A DNA stretch of 15,248 bases from Chloroflexota bacterium (GCA_030615705.1 JAUWYT010000008.1:1-15248), one strand, 5' to 3'. Positions 1-7,079 are shown, numbered from the stretch's first letter. Program-made: numbers and translations. The notes: generated by a model not told the origin, from the letters alone.

Positions 1-5
1 CACGT

Positions 6-682
6 TTACTCAGCTACCAGTTTGCATCCTATTCCCCACACTGTATCAATGATCAGATCAGTGTAGGCATGCTTTTCTCTCAGGTGGGCGATGTGTACGT
101 CGACGGTGCGGGTCTGGCCGTAGAAGTCGAAGCCTCAGACCAGGTGCAAGAGCCGATGCCGGCTGATGACGATAGCTTTATGTTGAGCCAGGGTCAGGAG
201 GAGATCGAACTCCTTGGTTCGCAGTTCAAGGGGCTGGCCTCTCACTGTAACTTGGCGCCGCTGGGGATCTATCGTCACCTGGCCAATTTTATGATCTGCT
301 CCGTCCGGGCAGCTTTCTTATAGCGACGCAACACAGCTCGTACCGGGGCCACCAATTCACGACGATTGAAGGGCTTAGTCAAGTAGTCATCGGCTCCCAG
401 CTCTAGACCTACGACCTTGTCAACATCGTCATTGCGGGCAGTCAGCATAATGATGGGTACATCAGATTCCCCTCGAACTCGTCGGCACACCTCCCAGCCA
501 CCAATTTCAGGCAGCATCAGGTCGAGGACGACCAGGGGTGGTTGCAGGGACTTTATCTTGGCCAGAGCCTCAACTCCGTCACAGGCGTCCTCCACACGGT
601 AGCCCTCCTTCTCCAGGTAGAGTTTGGCCAACTCGACAATATTCTTCTCATCATCAACTACCAGGATGGTCTCTTTGGCCGT
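6..682 (-). pseudogene. Broken OmpR/PhoB-type response regulator
   Basis: The minus strand encodes a receiver domain (VVDDE acidic pocket near the N-terminus, phospho-acceptor Asp in LVVLDLMLPE, MLTA, and K in DDYLTKPFN) followed by a winged-helix Trans_reg_C domain (LELRTKEFDLLLTLA, then TRTVDVHIAHLREK and IDTVWGIGCKLVAE). Three lesions are visible. The natural start of MAKETILVVDDE is ACG (682-680) instead of ATG, with no ATG/GTG/TTG available before codon 17. The frame changes near 281-275, right after IIKLA, as if one base were lost. An in-frame TGA at 137-135 replaces the tryptophan expected in the LLHLVWGFDFYG stretch. TGA cannot mean Trp here because intact neighbours, including rpoD, end in TGA. 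No histidine kinase is visible. The domain assignment is secure. Calling it a pseudogene rests on three separate defects, of which sequencing error could explain one or two. Confidence 0.85.
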
Positions 683-702
683 GGCCCTCCCTTCTGCTTT
701 TG

Positions 703-716
703 ATTTTAGCTAAAAT
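703..716. promoter_or_regulatory. Perfect 14-nt palindrome upstream of the regulator remnant
   Basis: ATTTTAGCTAAAAT is a perfect two-fold palindrome in the 53-nt gap between the rpoD-tRNA terminator and the response-regulator remnant. It could have been an operator or part of an AT-rich promoter for that gene; no clear -35/-10 pair is seen. The function is inference. Confidence 0.3.
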
Positions 717-735
717 GGGCCAAAAACGCGAGGAG

Positions 736-776
736 AAAAAAGGAGCCTCTCTTGGAAATTGATTCGGAGAGGCTCC
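736..776 (-). terminator. Rho-independent terminator of the rpoD-tRNA unit
   Basis: On the minus strand a perfect 10-bp stem (GGAGCCTCTC at 776-767 pairing with GAGAGGCTCC at 751-742) with a 15-nt loop is followed immediately by six T residues (741-736). It lies 33 nt past the tRNA 3' end, which fits termination of the DUF177-rpoD-tRNA transcript. Confidence 0.9.
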
Positions 777-808
777 CAGGAATTTTCTGGCTGCTGCTGG
801 CTAGGAGG

Positions 809-881
809 CGCCCCTGGAGGGAGTCGAACCCCCGACAAAAGGTTTAGGAAACCTCTGCTCTGTCCTCTGAGCTACAGGGGC
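809..881 (-). tRNA. tRNA-Arg(CCT)
   Basis: A full cloverleaf can be drawn: acceptor stem GCCCCTG/CAGGGGC, D-arm GCTC/GAGC, a 5-bp anticodon stem (one G-T pair) with loop TTCCTAA giving anticodon CCT, a short variable loop, and a T-arm GGGGG-TTCGACT-CCCTC (one G-T pair). The discriminator is G, and CCA is not encoded. Anticodon CCT reads AGG, so the isotype is arginine. The 5' end starts 14 nt after the rpoD stop codon, with a terminator just beyond the 3' end, suggesting it is cut out of the rpoD mRNA. Confidence 0.93.
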
Positions 882-895
882 ACCACAACTCTTGT

Positions 896-2086
896 TCAAG
901 TGAGATACTCCTTCAGTTGGCGGCTGCGACGTGGGTGGCGCAGCCGGCGCAGAGCCTTGCCCTCGATTTGGCGAATGCGCTCCCGTGTCAGGCCGAATTT
1001 TTGACCCACTTCCTCTAAAGTGTAGCTTCTTCCATCCTGTAGGCCGAAGCGCAGGCGCAAAATGCGAGCCTCGCGGGGTGTAAGGGTAGTTAAGACCTCC
1101 TCCACCTTCTCCTTCAGTAGGTGCTCGTAGGCGCTTTGAGTGGGAGTAGGGGTGGTGTCGTCTTCGATGAAGTTTCCCAGTTCATTATCTTCCTCCTCAC
1201 CCACTGGCCTCTCTAAAGAGAGGGGACGCCATGACACTCTGAGCATCCATCGCACCTTGCGTGGTTCCAGCTTCAACTCCTCGGCTATCTCCTCGGGGGT
1301 AGGCTTGCGGCCCCGTTCCTGCTCAAGGCGCCTTGCTGTCTTGTAAAGCCTCCTAATGCGGTCACTCATGTGGACAGGGACGCGGATGGTGCGCCCCTGG
1401 TCAGCGATAGCCCGGGTGACGGTTTGGCGAATCCACCAAGTCGCATAGGTACTGAATCTGTAGCCCCGCCGATAGTCGAACTTTTCGACAGCTTTCATCA
1501 ACCCGAGGTTCCCTTCCTGGATCAAATCAAGGAAGGGCACCCCTCGCCCCATGTATTTCTTAGCGATGCTGACCACCAGGCGGGTGTTGGCCTTAATGAG
1601 GTGCTCTCGGGCTGCTTTGCCTTTGTCAATAGCTCGCTCCAACCTCCTTCGCTCTTCTGGGTCGCGACCGTCCTTGCTCAGGCGACGCTGGGCTGCTTGG
1701 CCTCTTTCCAGAAGCTTAGCCAGCTTTACCTCCTCCTGAGTGGTCAGAAGGGGCACGCGGGCCATCTCTTTTAGATACAGGCCAATGGAGTCGTCGCTGG
1801 AGATGCCGCTCAAATCGAGAGCATCTTTTTCTTCTTGTCCTTCTTCCCCCGCAGCTTCTTCTACCTCTTTTACCCCCCCTTTATCGGTAGTTTCTCTTCT
1901 CCCGTCCTCGTAGATCTCAATACCTGCGTCCTGAAAGTAGATGAAGATGTCCTCCAGTTGCTCCAAATTCTCTTCCGCCTCAGGAAAGGCCTCCAATATA
2001 TCATCAAGGGCAAGATGCCCCTGCATTTCAGCTCTTTCCAAAAGCTCCGTTACCGTGTCTATTTCTCTTTCTGGGTGTATGCGCAT
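896..2086 (-). CDS. rpoD: RNA polymerase primary sigma factor
   Basis: This 396-residue protein has the layout of a primary sigma-70 factor that directs RNA polymerase to housekeeping promoters. Region 1.1-like N-terminus (about 1-60) and an acidic linker (60-98) are followed by region 1.2 ([16 protein letters not shown], about 99-130). Region 2 (about 163-240) contains [26 protein letters not shown] and the -10/melting segment [12 protein letters not shown]. Region 3 spans about 243-318, including a 3.2 segment rich in acidic residues. Region 4 (about 325-390) has the helix-turn-helix [29 protein letters not shown]. The start ATG is 17 nt downstream of the DUF177 stop, so the two are cotranscribed. 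Only the short non-conserved spacer between regions 1.2 and 2, as in compact RpoD/SigA proteins, distinguishes it from the larger E. coli protein. Five likely promoters in this window match its expected TGnTATAAT target. Confidence 0.97.
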   Translation of the reverse strand: MRIHPEREIDTVTELLERAEMQGHLALDDILEAFPEAEENLEQLEDIFIYFQDAGIEIYEDGRRETTDKGGVKEVEEAAGEEGQEEKDALDLSGISSDDSIGLYLKEMARVPLLTTQEEVKLAKLLERGQAAQRRLSKDGRDPEERRRLERAIDKGKAAREHLIKANTRLVVSIAKKYMGRGVPFLDLIQEGNLGLMKAVEKFDYRRGYRFSTYATWWIRQTVTRAIADQGRTIRVPVHMSDRIRRLYKTARRLEQERGRKPTPEEIAEELKLEPRKVRWMLRVSWRPLSLERPVGEEEDNELGNFIEDDTTPTPTQSAYEHLLKEKVEEVLTTLTPREARILRLRFGLQDGRSYTLEEVGQKFGLTRERIRQIEGKALRRLRHPRRSRQLKEYLT

Positions 2087-2102
2087 CTTTCAAACCTCCG
2101 TT

Positions 2103-2597
2103 CTATAGTAGTTCCTTGAGCCCTACCAGGCGGGGATCGACGATTTCCTGCACACAGTCACAAGCCCCCGCGTTTAGATTTTTCCCGCACTCGATGCACA
2201 ACCCCAACCCACGACAGTCGGGCCTACAAAGCGGCCGCATGGGCAAAGCCAGCAGGATCTGTTCTCGCAGGGCATCGGTAAGGTCCAGGATGCCCTTCAC
2301 TCCAATGGGGAATATAGTCCCTTCCTGGGGTTCTATAGGGGGCAAGCCGAATTGGGCCTCCAGATGGAAATTAATCGGCTGAGAAAAGGTCTCCAGACAG
2401 CGGGCACATTCTAGCTGTACCTGGCTATGTAACGGCCCTTCGCCGAAGATGCCTCTGTTGGTGCGTGTGAACTCAACGGTCCCCTGCACGAACTGTACGA
2501 ATAGATCTTCTGCCAGTTTCTCTTGGGGCTGGTCTATGTCGAAGCTGGTTTTAGAGCCGACTGGTTCTTCCAACAGTCTGGCTAGGTCAAATCTCAT
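2103..2597 (-). CDS. DUF177/YceD family protein
   Basis: A 164-residue protein matching the DUF177 (YceD) family, which in bacteria is associated with 23S rRNA and ribosome biogenesis and usually sits beside rpmF. Recognisable parts are MRFDLARLL at the start, CARCLETF in the middle and the cysteine-rich end PLCRPDCRGLGLCIECGKNLN followed by CDC, which could bind metal. I chose the ATG at 2597, with GAGGG about ten bases upstream. A longer open frame back to 2702 uses a TTG and would run through the structured leader, so it is unlikely. No rpmF follows; the next gene is rpoD after 16 nt. Molecular function is not settled for this family. Confidence 0.85.
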   Translation of the reverse strand: MRFDLARLLEEPVGSKTSFDIDQPQEKLAEDLFVQFVQGTVEFTRTNRGIFGEGPLHSQVQLECARCLETFSQPINFHLEAQFGLPPIEPQEGTIFPIGVKGILDLTDALREQILLALPMRPLCRPDCRGLGLCIECGKNLNAGACDCVQEIVDPRLVGLKELL

Positions 2598-2619
2598 CTC
2601 ATTCACGCCCTCTTCTAGC

Positions 2620-2713
2620 AGGGCTTGAGAGGCCCTCAGACAAAAAATGCGACTTGCGGTTAACCGGGTGATTAACCGGCCCCAAGATGGGCCCCGTCGC
2701 AATTCCTCTCAAG
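2620..2713 (-). promoter_or_regulatory. Structured 5' leader with attenuator-like U-tract
   Basis: The DUF177-rpoD leader is densely self-complementary. CTTGAGAGG at 2713-2705, almost at the predicted transcript start, is exactly complementary to CCTCTCAAG at 2632-2624. Inside, TGCGAC (2701-2696) pairs with GTCGCA (2653-2648), directly followed by six Ts (2647-2642). That helix encloses two hairpins: GGCCC/GGGCC (2693-2689 with 2682-2678) and CGGTTAA/TTAACCG (2678-2672 with 2663-2657). A competing hairpin AGGGC/GCCCT (2636-2620) would present CTCTCAA in its loop, the same bases needed by the outer helix. The layout is that of an attenuator or autoregulatory leader. I do not recognise a named RNA family, and the regulatory function is inference. 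Confidence 0.6.
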
Positions 2714-2721
2714 GCATATAT

Positions 2722-2750
2722 ATTATAGCACAATAATAGTGATATGTCAA
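2722..2750 (-). promoter_or_regulatory. Consensus sigma-70 promoter for DUF177-rpoD
   Basis: TTGACA (2750-2745), a 17-nt spacer and TATAAT (2727-2722) are both perfect consensus hexamers, with an added extended -10 (TGC before TATAAT). The start of transcription should fall near 2715, just before the structured leader. Confidence 0.9.
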
Positions 2751-2795
2751 GTCTTTTTACATAAGTTTGTCCTCTTCTGCAGCTCTGAAGGTCAT

Positions 2796-3470
2796 CTACT
2801 CTTTCCAACCATATTCCCCAACTAAAGGCACGAAAGCCACAGCAGTTAGACGCTCCCTTATCAGCAGATCACTTTGACGCCTCACCTTAACCAGTACCTG
2901 GGACCACTGGCTCCCCACCGGCGCCACCAAACGCCCCCCGTCGGCCAACTGATCCGGTAAAGGCTGGGGGACCTCTGGCGCGGCGGCCGTGATGATAATG
3001 GCCTCATAGGGGGAGTGTTCCGGCCAGCCCAGGGTGCCATTGCCCACCCTGACCACGACGTTGTCGTAGCCTAGTTGAGCGAGGACTTTCTCAGCTTGTT
3101 GAGCCAGCGCGGCGTGGCGTTCCAAGCTGTATACTTGACGGGCCAGGCGGCTCAGGATGGCTGCCTGGTAGCCGGAGCCTGTGCCGATTTCCAGCACCTT
3201 TTCTTGCCCTGTGAGTTCTAGGAGCTCGGTCATCAGAGCTACGATATAGGGCTGGGAGATGGTCTGCCCGTGCCCGATGGGTAAGGGACCGTCGCAGTAG
3301 GCCAAGCTGCGCATGTCCTCCGGGATAAATAGGTGGCGAGGCACCTGGCGCATGGCCTCCAGCACTCGCTTGTCCTTGATGCCACGGCGGGCCAACTGGC
3401 TCTCGACCATGTGCTCCCGTTCCTTCTCGTAGTCCGTGCTTAAGCTCCGGCCTTTGCCTCGCCTCAACAT
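2796..3470 (-). CDS. pcm: Protein-L-isoaspartate O-methyltransferase
   Basis: This 224-residue enzyme transfers a methyl group from S-adenosylmethionine to isoaspartyl residues in damaged proteins, starting their repair. The family signature is clear: REHMVESQLARRGIKDKRVLEAMRQVPRHLFIP at the N-terminus, the substrate-side segment AYCDGPLPIGHGQTISQPYIVALM, the SAM-binding motif I VLEIGTGSGYQAAILSRL, and the later AIIITAAAPEVP and LVAPVG segments. Length is normal for the family. The ATG at 3470 has GGAGGAG five or so bases upstream. It appears to be a single-gene unit with its own extended -10 promoter (about 3525) and ends 45 nt before the rpoD promoter. Confidence 0.95.
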   Translation of the reverse strand: MLRRGKGRSLSTDYEKEREHMVESQLARRGIKDKRVLEAMRQVPRHLFIPEDMRSLAYCDGPLPIGHGQTISQPYIVALMTELLELTGQEKVLEIGTGSGYQAAILSRLARQVYSLERHAALAQQAEKVLAQLGYDNVVVRVGNGTLGWPEHSPYEAIIITAAAPEVPQPLPDQLADGGRLVAPVGSQWSQVLVKVRRQSDLLIRERLTAVAFVPLVGEYGWKE

Positions 3471-3519
3471 CGCTCCTCCCCCAGGTCGCGTTTATCCTCT
3501 TCGCTTTGAGCTGTAGTCA

Positions 3520-3528
3520 ATTATATCA
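3520..3528 (-). promoter_or_regulatory. Extended -10 promoter of pcm
   Basis: TGATATAAT on the minus strand is an extended -10 (TG, one base, TATAAT), 50 nt upstream of the pcm start. No good -35 hexamer is seen 16-18 nt upstream, which is normal for extended -10 promoters. Confidence 0.6.
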
Positions 3529-3578
3529 CAGAAGGCCGATGTTATCCACTCAAAGGAATGGGAGCGTCACAATAGGCT

Positions 3579-3614
3579 CACAAGAAATAGCCGAGGCCTA
3601 TTGACCTCGGCTAT
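3579..3614 (-). terminator. Hairpin, possible weak terminator
   Basis: ATAGCCGAGG and CCTCGGCTAT (3587-3596 and 3605-3614) form a perfect 10-bp stem with an 8-nt loop. On the minus strand it is followed by TTCTTG, a poor U-tract. It sits just past the decayed helix-turn-helix gene, so it may be that gene's terminator; evidence is only the hairpin and its position. Confidence 0.4.
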
Positions 3615-3633
3615 GCTCAGCATTTCCACAGAG

Positions 3634-3984
3634 TTATGCTCCAGATCCAGCAGCCCTCCTGGCTTTGAGTAGAGTCATCCTCTCGTCTAGCATTTCGTCC
3701 ATCTCTTCCATCTCATCAATCTCCTTTGACCTCGTAGACAAATCTACGGTACCCGTTGCCTCGGCCTAGAACAGGGTGGCCTTCCTTCCAGGCCGCGAAT
3801 CATAGGCGAGAGCAAATTGCTCTAACTCGTTCTTCCTGATCAGCCACTTATTAGCGAACTTAAACGCGGGAATCTTTCCCTGGCGAATCAGCCTTCGGAT
3901 CGAATCTGGGTGTATGCTAAGACGTGTCAAGTCGGGGTGGAAGTTGTTTCTATTTACCGGGGTGACTTCTTGGCTGCAAAGTAG
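3634..3984 (-). pseudogene. Decayed excisionase-like helix-turn-helix gene
   Basis: The minus frame reads LLCSQEV (from 3984), then an atypical stretch, then RLSIHPDSIRRLIRQGKIPAFKFANKWLIRKNELEQFA. The latter is the core of an excisionase/MerR-like DNA-binding domain (helix-turn-helix followed by the KIPAFK..NKWLIRKNELE wing). The segment between SQEV and RLSIHPDS does not fit the family. There is no plausible start codon in front of SQEV, and a TAG interrupts the frame at 3768-3766. After the TAG the same frame continues open for 43 codons and ends in a charged tail (EIDEMEEMDEMLDERMTLLKARRAAGSGA) with TAA at 3636-3634. A 25-codon ORF could start at the ATG at 3711 behind AGGAG, but I would not call it. 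The HTH identification is good; the pseudogene status is likely but not certain. Confidence 0.6.
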
Positions 3985-4124
3985 CCAGGCAAGAATGGGG
4001 TCAGGAAGCCGAGTGAGGCTTTTGAAGCAAGGGAAGAAGGTGAGGGCCCCGGATGCTCGTAAGAGAGACCTCGCCTTCTTCTAGGCTCCTGCGTCCCCAC
4101 GCCAGGAGTTGCACCATGCTTAAT

Positions 4125-4152
4125 ATTATACCAACTTTCTTTAAGCAAGCAA
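4125..4152 (-). promoter_or_regulatory. Candidate promoter upstream of the HTH remnant
   Basis: Minus-strand TTGCTT (4152-4147), a 16-nt spacer and TATAAT (4130-4125), with TGG before the -10 making it an extended -10. It points toward the decayed helix-turn-helix gene. Confidence 0.5.
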
Positions 4153-4165
4153 GCCAAAAGAGAGG

Positions 4166-4200
4166 GCAAACCTTAAAATCTCTCCGAGCAAACCTTAAAA
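4166..4200. repeat. 13-nt direct repeat, possible operator
   Basis: GCAAACCTTAAAA occurs at 4166-4178 and again at 4188-4200, a 22-nt period (about two helical turns), just upstream of the minus-strand promoter at 4152-4125. That position suits binding sites of an activator or of the nearby HTH protein. The repeat is exact; the role is inference. Confidence 0.5.
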
Positions 4201-4317
4201 AGCTTCGAGCGGGTTCAACCGAATTCATGGGGATGCGACGCCCTCTTGCTGTTGCCAAACCTGCTGACCAGTTCATAGGGCAGGGAATCAATGAACCCCA
4301 AATTCTCGTTCTATGGC

Positions 4318-4932
4318 TCAGCGGTTTCCTTGCACTTCCTCCTCTAGCCGAGTGAAGAATTCGACCATGTAGCGGTGGCGCTCCTTGGCTATCTGGCGGG
4401 CTGTGTCTGTGAAGAGTGCTTCCTTGAGCTGGGAGAGCTTGAAGATGAACTCGTGGACCGGTGTGTGATCGGTCGATTGTGACTCAGCGAGTGAGTCGGC
4501 GGGGGTCCCCGCCCAGAGGCGCTGGCCTCGTTTGCCGGCCAGGGCATAGGCCCGGGCGATGCCGATGGCTCCTATGGCGTCCAGTTTGTCGGCGTCGTAG
4601 AGGACTCTAGCTTCCAGCGTCTGGGGAACGACTTCATCCCGGAAGCGGTGGGAGGCGATGGCCTGGGCCACGGCCTCGACCTTATCGGCGGGGTGCCCGG
4701 CCAGGATTTGGCGGGCCCGCTCGGCCCCCACCCTGGCGTGGCAGGCCCCAGTGCGCTCCTCCTCGGCCCGAGCCACATCATGGAGGAGCGTAGCTGTCCG
4801 CACGATCTCCATCGCAGCCCCATCGGCCTGGCCGATGCGCTCAGCCAGGGCCAGCACTCGCAACACATGGTCGAAGTCATGGGCTGCATCGGAGTCGGTG
4901 TAATACTGGCGGGCTTCTTCTATCCCGATCAT
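4318..4932 (-). CDS. HD-domain phosphohydrolase
   Basis: A 204-residue cytoplasmic protein of the HD metal-dependent phosphohydrolase superfamily. The metal ligands can be read: AHDFDHVLRV near residue 20, LLHDVAR near 50, a distal His in AIASHRF, and DADKLDAIGAIG. The last motif is typical of small stand-alone HD hydrolases of unknown substrate. It is the last gene of a minus-strand unit with the cyclo-ligase-like and glycosyltransferase genes, 27 nt after the former. The start ATG at 4932 has an AGGGGGA stretch about ten bases upstream. Substrate cannot be deduced; nucleotides or phosphate esters are the usual ones. Confidence 0.88.
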   Translation of the reverse strand: MIGIEEARQYYTDSDAAHDFDHVLRVLALAERIGQADGAAMEIVRTATLLHDVARAEEERTGACHARVGAERARQILAGHPADKVEAVAQAIASHRFRDEVVPQTLEARVLYDADKLDAIGAIGIARAYALAGKRGQRLWAGTPADSLAESQSTDHTPVHEFIFKLSQLKEALFTDTARQIAKERHRYMVEFFTRLEEEVQGNR

Positions 4933-4959
4933 CGCTTTGTTCCCCCTGAAGAAGGTGTC

Positions 4960-5556
4960 TCAGGGCCGATTGACAGAGATCACTCCGCCAGGCATCAAGA
5001 CATAGTCGACGGGGACGTCGTTCTCGTCAACTAGAGTGGAGAGGTCATCCACGATCTGAGCTTCGTGGACGATGGTGACTACTTTGACGTCGGGCTCGGC
5101 GAGTCCCCTCTCCCTCAGGTAAGCGATCTCTTTGTCGCCGTAGCCCTTCCCCTTGCCCAGGCGGTTGCCACGTCTGTCCACGGCCACGCTTCCTTGGACT
5201 ATGAGGTCAACAGGGGTAACCAATGGCACGCCGTATTTGAAGAGCCCTTTTATAGTGGTGGAGATGGGCTTGTCCCTGGGGTGGATCTCTAGAAACGAGC
5301 GCATGTGAGGCGTGGCCACGGCCAGCACCTTTCCCCTCTCCAGAACCAGATCGCGGGCCCTTTTGAGGGCGTAGTCGGGGGCAGAGAAGACGCAGCGGGC
5401 CGCTCGGAACTCTGCTAGCTCAAGCAGGCGCATGGTCGCCACGTCGTTCCCTGCGAAGTTGGGTATGCGCCCAAAGCAGGGACGGGGGAAGGCGGCGATG
5501 TCCTCCGTCTCGAGTCTCTCCCAGATGCGCTGGCGGATGTCTTCTTTGGTGGCCAT
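4960..5556 (-). CDS. 5-formyltetrahydrofolate cyclo-ligase-like protein
   Basis: A 198-residue protein of the 5-formyl-THF cyclo-ligase / MTHFSD-like family (NagB-like fold). The authentic enzymes use ATP to convert 5-formyl-THF to 5,10-methenyl-THF. Visible features are KEDIRQRIWERLE at the start, PNFAGNDVATMRLLEL, and the nucleotide/folate-binding signature NRLGKGKGYGDKEIAYL at about 132-148 (canonical GxGxGYYD-type loop). It has YGD where canonical enzymes have YYD. The C-terminus VDYVLMPGGVISVNRP also fits. It belongs to the divergent branch with PNFxGND rather than the canonical YfcA/MTHFS type, so the exact reaction is uncertain. The ATG at 5556 starts 6 nt after the glycosyltransferase stop with GAGG just before it, indicating translational coupling. 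Confidence 0.82.
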   Translation of the reverse strand: MATKEDIRQRIWERLETEDIAAFPRPCFGRIPNFAGNDVATMRLLELAEFRAARCVFSAPDYALKRARDLVLERGKVLAVATPHMRSFLEIHPRDKPISTTIKGLFKYGVPLVTPVDLIVQGSVAVDRRGNRLGKGKGYGDKEIAYLRERGLAEPDVKVVTIVHEAQIVDDLSTLVDENDVPVDYVLMPGGVISVNRP

Positions 5557-5562
5557 TATCCT

Positions 5563-6684
5563 CTAGCAGAGGTCGGCGATTAAACGAGCAACTTCCAAAG
5601 TTGCTTCCGGTCGTGCCAGGCGGCGGGCGTTCTCGCCCATCCAGGCCAGGACATCGCTTCCGGGAGTCACCAATTGCTCAAGCGTAGCTGCCACCTCCCC
5701 CGGCGTGGGAGCCCAACGCCCAGCTCCACTTTTCACAACATAGTCCACGGTGCCTTCCTCCTGGCCTGGGATAGCCCCGCTGAGGACGATGGGCAGCCCG
5801 CAGGCGAGGGCCTCGCAGATGGTGGCCGGCCCGGCCTTGGTGACGACGACCTCGGAGGCGGCCATCAACTCCGGCATGTTGTCTACAAAGCCGAAGACCG
5901 TGGTCGGGATCTCCCAATCCACACTTTCGAGCCGCTGTCTCAGCGGCCTGTTGCGGCCGGCTATCACCAGGAGTTGGGCTGGAAGACGTGCCTCGGCGAT
6001 AGCTCTGGCGATTCGGAAGACCTTGCCCATCCCCTCGCCGCCCCCCACCAGGAGTAGGGCTGGCATGTCAGGCTTCAAGCCCAACTTCCCCTTCCGTTCG
6101 CTTTTTCCTCCCAACTCCTGTCTAAACTTTAAGCTCACCGGCAGCCCTATCACTTTGAGCTTCTGAGGGGATAAGCCGCAGGCCAGTGCCTTTTGACGGA
6201 CCGCATCGCCGGGGACGATGTAGAGGGTTACGTCGGGGCAGAACCAGGAAGCGTGAGCCCGCACCAGGTCGGTGACGAGGCTGATCACAGGGATGGGCTT
6301 GTCTAGCCCTCTCATAGCCTGCACGGCCAGATGGTTGCCCAAGGGATGGACAGAGACAATTGCCTGAGGCATCGTTCGGTGAAGCAGTTGTACCAGTCTA
6401 CTCCTAGCCAAGGGGACGAGAAGCTTCAAGACGAGCGCCATCCGCCTTTGGTTGTCGCTGATGCGCCAAAGCCAACCCCACAGGGAGCCGCTGTAGGTAA
6501 CAGCAGGTCTGTACAGTTGGATGGCGCGGTTCAGAGGGAAGGGGGGGCAGTCCGCGATAAAATCGAGGAGCTGCACATCGAATTCGCCTGGCTTGATGTG
6601 CTCCAGCCCCTCGGTGATGGCCTCGGCTGCGCTGCGGTGGCCGCCGCCGGTATCGGACATGAGAATGAGAACCTTCTTGGGCAT
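5563..6684 (-). CDS. MGDG synthase-like glycosyltransferase (GT28)
   Basis: This 373-residue protein resembles monogalactosyl-/glucosyl-diacylglycerol synthases and MurG (GT-B fold), which move a sugar from a UDP-sugar onto diacylglycerol at the cytoplasmic membrane face. The N-terminal half starts VLILMSDTGGGHRSAAEAI, the glycine-rich acceptor-side motif of the family, and contains IVSVHPLGNH and VISLVTDLVRAHASWF. The C-terminal half has ALLLVGGGEGMG, VFGFVDNMPELMAASEVVVTKAGPATICEALACGLPIVLSG, which is the nucleotide-sugar binding region, and GQEEGTVDYVVKSGAG. Length is normal. The Shine-Dalgarno before the ATG at 6684 is weak. It follows the DUF951 gene by 62 nt and is coupled to the next gene. 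A glycolipid-synthesis role is the best guess; the sugar is not predictable. Confidence 0.9.
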   Translation of the reverse strand: MPKKVLILMSDTGGGHRSAAEAITEGLEHIKPGEFDVQLLDFIADCPPFPLNRAIQLYRPAVTYSGSLWGWLWRISDNQRRMALVLKLLVPLARSRLVQLLHRTMPQAIVSVHPLGNHLAVQAMRGLDKPIPVISLVTDLVRAHASWFCPDVTLYIVPGDAVRQKALACGLSPQKLKVIGLPVSLKFRQELGGKSERKGKLGLKPDMPALLLVGGGEGMGKVFRIARAIAEARLPAQLLVIAGRNRPLRQRLESVDWEIPTTVFGFVDNMPELMAASEVVVTKAGPATICEALACGLPIVLSGAIPGQEEGTVDYVVKSGAGRWAPTPGEVAATLEQLVTPGSDVLAWMGENARRLARPEATLEVARLIADLC

Positions 6685-6746
6685 CGCGGAGACTGGTCCT
6701 AGAGTGAGGCTGTGGACTGAGCAGACGAGGAAGGAGCTGAGGGAGC

Positions 6747-6989
6747 TTAAGGAACTGGGGGGACATCAATTCCCTCAGATCCCCTTCCTGTCACGCCTCC
6801 ATCTCCTCGACTAACGAACTTCTTCACGCTCTTTTCGAATTTTCGTCTGGGCATCAGCACGCGGCGGCCACAGGTGCGGCACTTGATGCCGATGTCGGCT
6901 CCAAGGCGCACCACCTCCCACTCGTAGCCTCCACAAGGGTGTTGCTTACGCAATCGCACTACGTCACCTAAGCGGATGTCCATGGGCAT
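6747..6989 (-). CDS. DUF951 family protein
   Basis: An 80-residue protein that fits DUF951: [56 protein letters not shown]. The first part looks like a small beta barrel. CGGYEW plus CRTC give three cysteines that could bind metal. The C-terminal 20 residues ([19 protein letters not shown]) are a low-complexity tail beyond the usual domain. GGGGAGGT lies eight or nine bases before the ATG at 6989. It is the first gene behind the promoter at 7018, so it probably heads the unit leading to the glycosyltransferase. Family function is unknown; a nucleic-acid-binding role is often suggested from size and charge, but nothing here proves it. Confidence 0.85.
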   Translation of the reverse strand: MPMDIRLGDVVRLRKQHPCGGYEWEVVRLGADIGIKCRTCGRRVLMPRRKFEKSVKKFVSRGDGGVTGRGSEGIDVPPVP

Positions 6990-7012
6990 GGCCTGTTACC
7001 TCCCCGGATTTC

Positions 7013-7021
7013 ATTATAGCA
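7013..7021 (-). promoter_or_regulatory. Extended -10 promoter for the DUF951 unit
   Basis: TGCTATAAT on the minus strand, 24-32 nt upstream of the DUF951 start. The -35 region (near TCGCAA) is poor, as expected for extended -10 promoters. It shares the 11-mer TGTGCTATAAT core, except for the first base pair context, with the rpoD and M50 promoters. Confidence 0.7.
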
Positions 7022-7079
7022 CATCCAGCCTGATATTGCGAATCTCGAGCCTCAAAAAAAAGCCACAAATGCTTTTCGC

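Larger units (their letters stand above)
3985..4317. other. Gene-poor stretch with vestigial control signals
   Basis: No protein I can recognise is encoded here on either strand; the short open frames have no family-like features. What it does contain is a minus-strand promoter candidate (4152-4125), a 13-nt direct repeat (4166-4200) and a bulged inverted repeat around 4086-4108 (TCCTGCGT and ACGCCAGGA). Together with the HTH remnant downstream this looks like a decayed small-regulator locus. Confidence 0.5.

Noticed and set aside
135..137. TGA read as tryptophan in the response regulator
   Set aside because: Intact neighbours such as rpoD and the GT-C gene end with TGA, and the gene also has a frameshift and a non-standard start, so decay is simpler.
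2598..2702. N-terminal extension of DUF177 from the TTG at 2702
   Set aside because: The extra residues match nothing in the family and overlap the structured leader; ATG 2597 gives the normal family start.
4086..4108. Second terminator between the HD gene and the HTH remnant
   Set aside because: The bulged inverted repeat has no T-run on either side.
3954..4169. 71-codon open frame on the minus strand
   Set aside because: No domain-like pattern, biased composition and overlap with the promoter and HTH remnant; most likely a chance frame.
4200..4225. Fragment of a tRNA 3' end (GGTTCAA) suggesting an att site
   Set aside because: The flanking bases do not form a T-arm stem or acceptor stem.
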